Source of the DNA: Agromyces larvae
Lineage (GTDB): Bacteria; Actinomycetota; Actinomycetes; Actinomycetales; Microbacteriaceae
NCBI RefSeq assembly: GCF_022811705.1
Contig: NZ_CP094528.1
Coordinates: forward strand, 1,302,001-1,366,000
Direction of reading: 5' to 3'
Length of the DNA: 64,000 bases
Shown one piece after another: positions 39,586-46,043 of the stretch (the first letter of the stretch is position 1; every line of letters starts with the position of its first letter). Position numbers and translations under genes: made by a program. The notes below the pieces were generated by a model that saw nothing but the letters and a program-made list of their open reading frames with translations, made no database searches and was not told the DNA's origin.

Positions 39586-41144
39586 CACGCCATCGCCTTC
39601 CGCAGGAACAGCGCCTCGCCGACGTGGCCGGCGTCGGGGCGCGCGGCGCCCTCGAGGTCGCTGAGGGTCCAGGCGACTTTGATCACCCGGTCGTAGCCGC
39701 GCATGGTCACGGACCCGCGTTCGAGCGCCCGGTCGAGCGCCGCGGTCGCGCGCCCGCCCGGATGCAGGCCGCCGGCTCCGCGGATCCACGGGCCCGGCAT
39801 GTCGGCGTTCACCCGCCACGGCGTGCCGGTGAGCCGTTCGGCAGCGGCACCGCGCGCGGCGAGCACCGCGGCGCGCGCCTCGGCCGTGGTGGTGGTGCGC
39901 CGCTCCCCCGCCATGCGCAGCTCGGCTGCGGTGATGCGGGGAACCCAGAGCCGCAGGTCGACCCGGTCGAGCAGCGGCCCCGAGATGCGACCGAGGTACC
40001 TGCGCCGCACCGAGGGTGCGCACGAGCACTCGGCGTCGCTCACGCCGTGCTGCCCGCACGGGCATGGGTTGGCGGCCAGCACGAGCTGGAACCGAGCGGG
40101 GAACGTGGCGACCGCATTGGCGCGGTGGATGCTGATGCTGCCCGACTCGAGCGGCTGGCGCAGCACGTCCAGCACGGACGCCGGGAACTCGGGCGCCTCG
40201 TCGAGGAACAGCACGCCGTGCGAGGCGCGCGGCGCGGCGCCGGGCCGGATGATGCGGCTGCCGCCGCCCACCATCGCCGCAGCCGACGCGGTGTGGTGCG
40301 GCGCCTCGAACGGCGGCCGGCGGTTCAGACCCTTCGGAGCGCGCCCGGCCAGCGACCTCAGCGAGGCCACCTCGAGCGCGGCATCGGTGTCGAGATCGGG
40401 CAGCAGGCCGGGCAGCCGGGCGGCGAGCATCGTCTTGCCCGCGCCGGGCGGCCCCTCGAGGAAGAGGTGGTGCCCGCCCGCCGCAGCGACCAGCAGCGCC
40501 CGGATCGCGGACTCGTTGCCGGCCACGTCGGCCAGGTCGAGGTGCGCCGTCTCCGCCGACGTCTCGGCCTGCGCCGCGCCATCGGCGGCTGCGAGCGGGT
40601 CGGCGCCGAGCAGCTCCTCGGGCACGTCGTACCGGCCGCCGTGCCAGATCGCCGCCTCGCAGAGCGTCGCCACCCCGACCACGCGTACGTCGGGGACGAG
40701 CGCGGCCTCCTCGGCGTTCGCCGCCGGCACCATGACCGTGCGGTGCCCGGCCCGCGCCGCGGCGAGCACGGCCGGAAGCACGCCGTCGATGGGCCGGACC
40801 CGCCCGTCCAGCCCGAGTTCGCCGAGGTGCACGACCTGCCCGACCGACGCCGGATCGACCCCGCCGCACGCCGCGAGGCAGGCTATCGCGATGCCCAGGT
40901 CGAAGGCCGAGCCGTGCTTCGGCAACGACGCGGGCGACAGGTTGACCGTGAGGCGGCGGTTCGGCAGCGGGCAGCCGGCGTTCGTCGCCGCGGAGCGCAC
41001 TCGATCGCGCGCCTCGGCCAGCGCCGCGTCGGGCAGACCGATGATGATCAGGTTGGGCAGCTGACTGGACAGGTCGGCCTCGACGTCGACGATCGACCCG
41101 GCCAGCCCCAACAGCGCCACCGACCTGGTGCGCCCGACCGGCAT
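39585..41144 (-). CDS. comM: ComM / Mg-chelatase-like AAA+ protein (YifB)
   Basis: Hexameric helicase that supports branch migration during integration of transforming DNA in Gram-negatives; widely kept elsewhere. 519 aa. N-terminal Lon-protease-like domain (IVDVEADLSSQLPNLIIIGLPDAA is split here by eye as the first strand pair), Walker A LEGPPGAGKTMLAARL, Walker B GVLFLDEAPEF, ANPCPCGQHG zinc-like cysteines, and the C-terminal ChlI domain with AARPDAGHVGEAL. Overlaps yraN and dprA at both ends. Confidence 0.93.
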   Translation of the reverse strand: MPVGRTRSVALLGLAGSIVDVEADLSSQLPNLIIIGLPDAALAEARDRVRSAATNAGCPLPNRRLTVNLSPASLPKHGSAFDLGIAIACLAACGGVDPASVGQVVHLGELGLDGRVRPIDGVLPAVLAAARAGHRTVMVPAANAEEAALVPDVRVVGVATLCEAAIWHGGRYDVPEELLGADPLAAADGAAQAETSAETAHLDLADVAGNESAIRALLVAAAGGHHLFLEGPPGAGKTMLAARLPGLLPDLDTDAALEVASLRSLAGRAPKGLNRRPPFEAPHHTASAAAMVGGGSRIIRPGAAPRASHGVLFLDEAPEFPASVLDVLRQPLESGSISIHRANAVATFPARFQLVLAANPCPCGQHGVSDAECSCAPSVRRRYLGRISGPLLDRVDLRLWVPRITAAELRMAGERRTTTTAEARAAVLAARGAAAERLTGTPWRVNADMPGPWIRGAGGLHPGGRATAALDRALERGSVTMRGYDRVIKVAWTLSDLEGAARPDAGHVGEALFLRKAMA

Positions 41145-41500
41145 CAGCCGAGCCCTTCGAGGTGCTCGATGAGCGCGGGCGCCTCGCCGGGAACGAGGAT
41201 GGCGACGGCGTCGAGTCGGATCCGCCCGACGGCACGGCCCGACGCCTCGCACCACGCGACCGCGAGCCGGCGCATCCGCGCCAGCTTCAGCGCCGTGATC
41301 GCCTCGAACGGATGCCCGTAGCCGGCGCCCGTGCGCGTCTTCACCTCGACGAAGACCGTGTCGTCGCCGTCGCGCGCGACGATGTCGATCTCGCCGAGCC
41401 GGCACCGCCAGTTGCGGTCGAGCACGACCATGCCGCGCGCGACGAGGTGGTCGACCGCGAGCTGTTCGCCGCGTCGACCGAGTTCCGTATTGTGGGCCAT
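41144..41500 (-). CDS. YraN family (UPF0102) endonuclease-like protein
   Basis: 118 aa. Holliday-junction-resolvase/restriction-endonuclease-like fold: NTELGRRGEQLAVDHL, RNWRCRLGEIDIVARDGD and TVFVEVKTRTG supply the E-D-ExK type acidic/basic residues. Activity is unproven in the family. ATG 41500 follows GGAGG by 10 nt; stop overlaps comM. The 123-bp gap before it (41501-41623) holds a G/C-rich hairpin near 41574-41590 but no gene. Confidence 0.9.
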   Translation of the reverse strand: MAHNTELGRRGEQLAVDHLVARGMVVLDRNWRCRLGEIDIVARDGDDTVFVEVKTRTGAGYGHPFEAITALKLARMRRLAVAWCEASGRAVGRIRLDAVAILVPGEAPALIEHLEGLG

Positions 41501-41623
41501 CCGCACCACCTCCGCGACCAGCGTCGCGGGCGGGCGGGCCCGCACGGCGCGGCGGTGACGCGACTGTGGGAACCCGGGGGCGGGCCCCCGCCTGTCGAGG
41601 AGGAGTCGAACGCGCCGCGCGGC

Positions 41624-41947
41624 CTACTCGTCGAGCGCGAGCTCTTTCGGCAGCTCGAACTCGCGCGTGGCGAGCTCTTCGATGTTCACGTCCTTGAAGG
41701 TGAGCACCCGCACGGCCTTCACGAATCGATCGGCGCGGTAGACGTCCCACACCCAGACGTCTTTCATGGCGAGCTCGAAGTAGAAGTCGTGCTCGGTGTC
41801 GCGGCGCACCAGTTCGACCTCGTTCGCGAGGTAGAACCGACGCTCGGTCTCGACCACGTACTTGAACTGCGCCACGATGTCGCGGTACTCGCGGTACAGG
41901 GCCAGCTCGACCTCGCGGTCGTAGTCGTCGAATTCGTCCTCGTCCAT
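41624..41947 (-). CDS. DUF2469 family protein
   Basis: 107 aa actinobacterial protein of unknown function, always near rnhB and lepB. Acidic N-terminus (MDEDEFDDYDREVEL) and conserved core LYREYRDIVAQFKYVVETER with DFYFELAMKDVWVWD. The ATG at 41947 is chosen because it gives the usual family N-terminus and has TAGGAT exactly 7 nt upstream; an alternative ATG at 41956 would overlap rnhB by ATGA and add three residues. Confidence 0.88.
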   Translation of the reverse strand: MDEDEFDDYDREVELALYREYRDIVAQFKYVVETERRFYLANEVELVRRDTEHDFYFELAMKDVWVWDVYRADRFVKAVRVLTFKDVNIEELATREFELPKELALDE

Positions 41948-41952
41948 CGGAT

Positions 41953-42645
41953 TCATCCTACGCCGAGGTCGAACAGCGCCGGCTCCTCGGCGGCCGCCGC
42001 CGAGCGGTCGTGCAGCCAGGTGCGCCGGTGCAGCGCGCTGGGACCGTGCTCGGCGAGGGCGGCGAAGTGCGCGCGCGTCGAGTAGCCCTTGTTCTCGTCC
42101 CAGCCGTAGAGCGGCAGGTCGTCGTGCGCGCGGCGCATTCCGCGGTCGCGGTGCACCTTGGCGATGACGGATGCCGCCGACACCGATGCGCAGTCGCGGT
42201 CGGCTTTGATGCGCGTGACGACCCGCGCCCGGTGCTCGATCGACGGGCTCAACCAGTCGTAGTTGCCGTCGAGCACGAGCGGCAGCCCGGATTCGAGCGC
42301 GACGCTCTCGGCGAGCTGCGCCCAGGCCCGCGCTCCGGCGAGGCCGAGGCAGGCCATGATGCCGAGTTCGTCGATCTCATCGGCGGATGCCTCGCCCACC
42401 GCCGAGGCGTGCACCCACGCCGCCGCCCGCGGCGCGAGCAGCTCGCGCTTGGGCTCGGGCAGCAGCTTCGAGTCTCGAAGCCCGGCGGGCATGCGCCGCA
42501 CGTCGGGGCCGATGACCACGAGCCCCACCGTCACCGGGCCGGCCAGCGCCCCTCGACCGACCTCGTCGCAGGCGAGCACGAACGGCACCCCCTCGTCGAA
42601 CATCGCACGTTCGACGCGCAGATCGGGGGCGTTGCGGCGCGCCAT
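41953..42645 (-). CDS. rnhB: Ribonuclease HII
   Basis: Removes RNA from RNA/DNA hybrids and misinserted ribonucleotides. 230 aa. DEVGRGALAGPV (catalytic Asp-Glu), DSKLLPEPKRE, LDGNYDWL and IKADRDCASVSAASVIAKVHRD are conserved. ATG 42645 abuts the lepB stop (TGAATG), so it is coupled to lepB. Confidence 0.96.
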   Translation of the reverse strand: MARRNAPDLRVERAMFDEGVPFVLACDEVGRGALAGPVTVGLVVIGPDVRRMPAGLRDSKLLPEPKRELLAPRAAAWVHASAVGEASADEIDELGIMACLGLAGARAWAQLAESVALESGLPLVLDGNYDWLSPSIEHRARVVTRIKADRDCASVSAASVIAKVHRDRGMRRAHDDLPLYGWDENKGYSTRAHFAALAEHGPSALHRRTWLHDRSAAAAEEPALFDLGVG

Positions 42646-43410
42646 TCAGCCCGTGCCCTTCTCGACGCCGTCGAACACGTCGGGATAGTTGCCGAGCCAC
42701 GCCCAGTGCGACACGGGCCAGCTCACGACGAACGCGCGACCGACGACGTTCTCGATGGGCACGAAACCCTTCAACGGCGTGTCGCCGTTGTAGCGCGAGT
42801 CCTGCGAGTCGTACCGGTTGTCGCCCATCATCCAGAGCCGGTCGGCCGGCACGGTGACGTCGAAGTCGTCACGCGAGACCTTCTCTTCGCCGGGCGGCAG
42901 GGTGACGTACGGCTCGTCGAGCGGCACGCCGTTGACGCTCATCTGCCCGAGCGCGTTGCAGCAGGTGACGTGGTCGCCGGGCAGACCGATGAGGCGCTTC
43001 ACGAGGTGGTCGTTCGAATCGGGCGCGCTCAGCCCGACGAGCGCGAGGAACCAGTCGACCGCGGCGACGAGCGGCGGCTGCTCGGGCTCGACCCGTGCCG
43101 GAAGCCACCCGCCCGGGTCGCGGAACACGACCACGTCGCCGCGCTCGAGCGGCACGACCTCGGGCACGAGCTGGTTGACGATGATGCGGTCGTCGACTTC
43201 GAGGGTGACCTCCATCGAACCCGACGGGATGAAGAACGACCGGATCAGGAAGGTCTTGATGAGGAACGAGACGAGCACCGCCACCACGAAGATGACCAGC
43301 ACATCGCGCAGGAACAGCAGTGCGCCGCGCCTGCGCCGCGTCGCCGCCGTTGTCGTCGTATCGCCGTCATCGCCGTCTGCGCGCATGGTGCGAGTGTGTT
43401 CCTCTGTCAT
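42646..43410 (-). CDS. lepB: Signal peptidase I
   Basis: Cleaves signal peptides at the outer membrane face. 254 aa. Cytoplasmic N-terminus of about 30 residues, one TM helix (FLRDVLVIFVVAVLVSFLI), box B SFFIPSGSMEVTL with the Ser nucleophile, box D NDHLVKRLIGLPGDHV with the Lys base, and box E MGDNRYDSQDSR. Between rplS and rnhB as in most Actinobacteria. The sequence before its ATG is taken up by a strong hairpin (43419-43455). Confidence 0.96.
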   Translation of the reverse strand: MTEEHTRTMRADGDDGDTTTTAATRRRRGALLFLRDVLVIFVVAVLVSFLIKTFLIRSFFIPSGSMEVTLEVDDRIIVNQLVPEVVPLERGDVVVFRDPGGWLPARVEPEQPPLVAAVDWFLALVGLSAPDSNDHLVKRLIGLPGDHVTCCNALGQMSVNGVPLDEPYVTLPPGEEKVSRDDFDVTVPADRLWMMGDNRYDSQDSRYNGDTPLKGFVPIENVVGRAFVVSWPVSHWAWLGNYPDVFDGVEKGTG

Positions 43411-43418
43411 TTAACCGC

Positions 43419-43455
43419 CCGAGCTCCCCGCCCAGTCTAGGGGTGGGGAGCTCGG
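43419..43455 (-). promoter_or_regulatory. Hairpin between rplS and lepB
   Basis: Perfect 11-bp stem (arms 43419-43429 and 43445-43455, CCGAGCTCCCC type) with a 15-nt loop. On the minus strand it is followed by GCGGTTAAATG, where ATG is the lepB start. It could attenuate read-through from rplS or occlude lepB translation initiation; the weak A/T tract argues against a simple terminator. Confidence 0.55.
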
Positions 43456-43493
43456 TGGAATCGCCGGAGCGGCGAGGGACTCGCCGCGCGAAA

Positions 43494-43841
43494 TCAGTTC
43501 TCGCGCTTCTCCTTGATCTTGGCCTTCTTGCCGCGCAGTTCGCGCAGGTAGTACAGCTTCGCGCGCCGCACGTCACCGCGGGTGACGACCTCGATCTTGT
43601 CGATGATCGGCGAGTGCACCGGGAACTTGCGCTCGACGCCGACCTGGAAGCTGATCTTGCGGACCGTGAAGGTCTCGCGGACGCCCTGGCCCGAACGGCC
43701 GATGACGACGCCCTGGAACACCTGGACGCGCGACCGGCTGCCTTCGACGATGTTGACGTGCACCTTGACGGTGTCGCCGGGGCGGAAGTCGGGGATGTCG
43801 CTCTTCAGGCTGGCGGCATCGACGCTGTCGAGGATGTGCAT
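43494..43841 (-). CDS. rplS: 50S ribosomal protein L19
   Basis: 115 aa, at the 30S-50S interface. [59 protein letters not shown] and the C-terminal [16 protein letters not shown] are the standard L19 blocks. ATG 43841 preceded by a GAGAG-type SD. Has its own promoter and a structured leader. Confidence 0.98.
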   Translation of the reverse strand: MHILDSVDAASLKSDIPDFRPGDTVKVHVNIVEGSRSRVQVFQGVVIGRSGQGVRETFTVRKISFQVGVERKFPVHSPIIDKIEVVTRGDVRRAKLYYLRELRGKKAKIKEKREN

Positions 43842-43900
43842 GATGGTTCGCTCTCTGCGCCCGCCACCGGTCGAACGCGGATCATGGATGGAAGTGTCTG

Positions 43901-43962
43901 GTGCCGCCCGCGCGGGATTCGCGCTGTGCGTGCTCCCCGGAGGCAGAGTCCTGCGGCGGCAC
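43901..43962 (-). promoter_or_regulatory. Structured rplS leader
   Basis: On the minus strand GTGCCGCC (43962-43955) pairs perfectly with GGCGGCAC (43908-43901), enclosing smaller G/C stems. It lies between the predicted transcription start and the rplS ATG, in a leader of about 120 nt. Could bind L19 or simply affect translation; no known leader family was recognised. Confidence 0.4.
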
Positions 43963-43970
43963 AAACAACC

Positions 43971-44000
43971 ATTCTGCCAGATCGGGGCGACCCCCGCCAA
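43971..44000 (-). promoter_or_regulatory. rplS promoter
   Basis: TTGGCG (44000-43995), 18-nt spacer, CAGAAT (43976-43971) on the minus strand, about 130 nt upstream of the L19 start. The same CAGAATGG/AAGAATGG ending is seen at the rpsP promoter. Confidence 0.6.
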
Positions 44001-44033
44001 AACGAGCGGATCGGAGGTCGGTCGCGGCCTCCG

Positions 44034-44525
44034 TCAGTCGCGCACCTCGTGGACGATGATCACGTCGCCGTCGTCGTCGCCGGACCGCGGCTGCGTCGGA
44101 GCATCCGGCCGGTTCTGGTTCGCGAGCCGCTCGAACTCCGTCATGCTCGCCTGCATGCGCCGCGCGCCGTCGGCGACCAACTGCCAGATCGACGCCCAGA
44201 ACGCGGCGACCGCGGCGAACAGCGCGAGCACGCCGAACAGCAGTGCGGCGGCGCCGTAGCAGCCGGCCGCGACGAGCAGCAGATGCCAGGCCCCGATCAC
44301 CCCGACGTCGGTCCACGAGACCGCGCGTTCGGCACGCACGGTGGGGCGCGCGTTCACGAGCACCGCGATCACGAGGAGCGCGAGGAACGCCGCCGGGATG
44401 GTGATGACCAGCCCGAGCGTGCTCCATCCGCCTGCGCCGAAGATCGCCCAGCCGACCACCATCCACAGCGGCAGCACGACGGGAGCGATGAACAGCCACC
44501 GCAGGAACACGCGCCGGAAGAGCAT
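44034..44525 (-). CDS. Small integral membrane protein, unknown function
   Basis: 163 aa. Four hydrophobic segments (about 8-30, 33-58, 72-92, 95-115) and a cytoplasmic acidic/Gln/Asp tail. No recognised family motif. ATG with TAGCCT exactly 6 nt upstream and no SD, probably leaderless. Not obviously linked to its neighbours rplS and map. Confidence 0.7.
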   Translation of the reverse strand: MLFRRVFLRWLFIAPVVLPLWMVVGWAIFGAGGWSTLGLVITIPAAFLALLVIAVLVNARPTVRAERAVSWTDVGVIGAWHLLLVAAGCYGAAALLFGVLALFAAVAAFWASIWQLVADGARRMQASMTEFERLANQNRPDAPTQPRSGDDDGDVIIVHEVRD

Positions 44526-44599
44526 GTCCTCAGGCTAACCCCGCCCGCCGAGCGCGGCGCGGGGTGTTCACTCAGGGCGGACCCGACAGAATAGGAACC

Positions 44600-45370
44600 G
44601 TGATCGAACTGAGGACCCCCGCCGAGCTTGACGAGATGCGCCCCGCCGGCCGATTCGTCGCGAGCGTGCTCGAGGCCACCGCCGCCGCCGCGAAAGTCGG
44701 CGTGAACCTGCTGGAGCTCGACGCCATCGCGCACGAGATGATCCGCAAGGCCGGCGCCGAGAGCTGCTACATCGACTACCACCCGTCGTTCGGCGCGAGC
44801 CCGTTCGGCAAGGTGATCTGCACGTCGGTGAACGACGCCGTGCTGCACGGCCTCCCCCACGACTACACCCTCCGCGACGGCGACCTGCTGAGCCTCGACT
44901 TCGCCGCGAGCGTGAACGGTTGGGTCTCGGACTCGGCGATCTCGCTCGTCGTCGGCACCCCGCGCGACGCCGACCTGCGCCTCATCGACACCACCGAGCG
45001 GGCGCTCGCCGCCGGCATCGCGGCCGCCACGGTCGGCAACCGCATCGGAGACATCTCCCGTGCGATCGCCGACGTGGCGCGCGCGCAGGGCTATTCGATC
45101 AACACCGACTTCGGCGGCCACGGCGTCGGGCGCACCATGCACGGCGACCCGCACGTGCCGAACAACGGCCGGCCCGGCCGCGGCATGCCGTTGAAGCCCG
45201 GCCTCGTGATCGCGATCGAGCCGTGGTTCCTCGAGACCACCGACCGGATCTTCACCGATCCCGACGGCTGGACGCTGCGCAGCGCCGACGGCTCGCGCGG
45301 CGCGCACTCCGAGCACACGGTCGCGATCACCGAGCAGGGACCGATCGTGCTCACTCAGCGCGCGGGCTGA
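44600..45370 (+). CDS. map: Methionine aminopeptidase type I
   Basis: Removes N-terminal Met from nascent proteins. 256 aa, no zinc-finger extension. The five metal ligands are visible: LLSLDFAASVNGWVSDSAIS (two Asp), FGGHGVGRTMHGDPHV (His), VIAIEPWF (Glu) and AHSEHTVAIT (Glu). GTG start at 44600 with AGGA 6 nt upstream; CAGAAT also lies 7 nt before it. Lies between the rplS block and the nitrate genes, on the opposite strand from rplS. Confidence 0.95.
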   Translation: MIELRTPAELDEMRPAGRFVASVLEATAAAAKVGVNLLELDAIAHEMIRKAGAESCYIDYHPSFGASPFGKVICTSVNDAVLHGLPHDYTLRDGDLLSLDFAASVNGWVSDSAISLVVGTPRDADLRLIDTTERALAAGIAAATVGNRIGDISRAIADVARAQGYSINTDFGGHGVGRTMHGDPHVPNNGRPGRGMPLKPGLVIAIEPWFLETTDRIFTDPDGWTLRSADGSRGAHSEHTVAITEQGPIVLTQRAG

Positions 45371-45385
45371 GCCCCTCCGGGTCGG

Positions 45386-45730
45386 TCAGGACGCGAGCTC
45401 GACCTCGATCGACCCGCCCACCACGCGCGTGCGGTACGTGCGCAGCACGAGCGACGGGTCGGTGTAGCACTCGCCGGTGCCGAGGTCGTAGACCTCTTTG
45501 TGCAACGGGGACGCGATCGTCGGACGATCGCCTCGTGAGCCGACGATGCCCCTGGCCATGACCGGGGCGCCCGAGTGCGGGTCGTGATGGTCGACGGCGT
45601 ACACCTCGTCGTCCGAGACGAGGACGATCGCCACCTGCCGATCGTCGAGCAGTGCGGCCTCGGCCCAGTTCGGCTCGAGGTCCTCCACCGCGCAGACCGT
45701 ACGCCAGGTCGTGTCGAGCAGGATCGTCAT
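45386..45730 (-). CDS. nirD: Nitrite reductase small subunit NirD
   Basis: 114 aa Rieske-fold subunit of assimilatory NADH nitrite reductase. VCAVEDLEPNWAEAALLDDRQVAI and ASPLHKEVYDLGTGEC match NirD. The Rieske ligands Cys-x-His are not present, as is normal for NirD, so it is structural. ATG 45730 with GGAGGG upstream. Unusually it is not behind nirB but divergent from it, with its own GlnR-type promoter. Confidence 0.92.
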   Translation of the reverse strand: MTILLDTTWRTVCAVEDLEPNWAEAALLDDRQVAIVLVSDDEVYAVDHHDPHSGAPVMARGIVGSRGDRPTIASPLHKEVYDLGTGECYTDPSLVLRTYRTRVVGGSIEVELAS

Positions 45731-45781
45731 CGTGCACCCTCCGCGGTCGGCGCCGGCGCGATTCGCCGGCTCGTGTCCGAA

Positions 45782-45835
45782 ACGGTAGGACGGGCATGTT
45801 TCGCCCGACGACAGCTGCTGTTTCATACCCGTGAA
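45782..45835 (-). promoter_or_regulatory. GlnR-type promoter of nirD
   Basis: Minus-strand order: TTCAC (45835-45831), N6, GAAAC (45824-45820), 17 nt, GAAAC (45802-45798), exactly 10 nt, TACCGT -10 box (45787-45782). The GAAAC copies are 22 bp apart, which is the helical phasing of GlnR sites. Expected transcription start near 45775. Confidence 0.75.
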
Positions 45836-45884
45836 TCCGGCCTCACGCCGTGGTCGGGGGGACGTGCGCACGGCGAGCGGGTCG

Positions 45885-45927
45885 GTTACCGCCGCGAAAC
45901 ACTTCCGAAACGGCACCACCGTACGCT
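45885..45927 (+). promoter_or_regulatory. GlnR-type promoter of nirB operon
   Basis: GTTAC (45885-45889), N6, GAAAC (45896-45900), N6, GAAAC (45907-45911), exactly 10 nt, TACGCT -10 box (45922-45927). The first pair is a full match to the GlnR consensus gTnAC-N6-GAAAC known from Streptomyces. Lies in the 313-bp divergent gap 45731-46043; the remaining 110 nt form the nirB leader with AGGAG before the ATG. Confidence 0.82.
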
Positions 45928-46043
45928 CGCGGCGAGTCACTGATCCACCGGATGCCGCGCCAGCGCGATCGTCCGGTCCGCGAGGTCGCACGGGGGCGGC
46001 GCGACGCGCTGCCGTCGGCGTTCCCGCCGTCGAGAGGAGTCGC

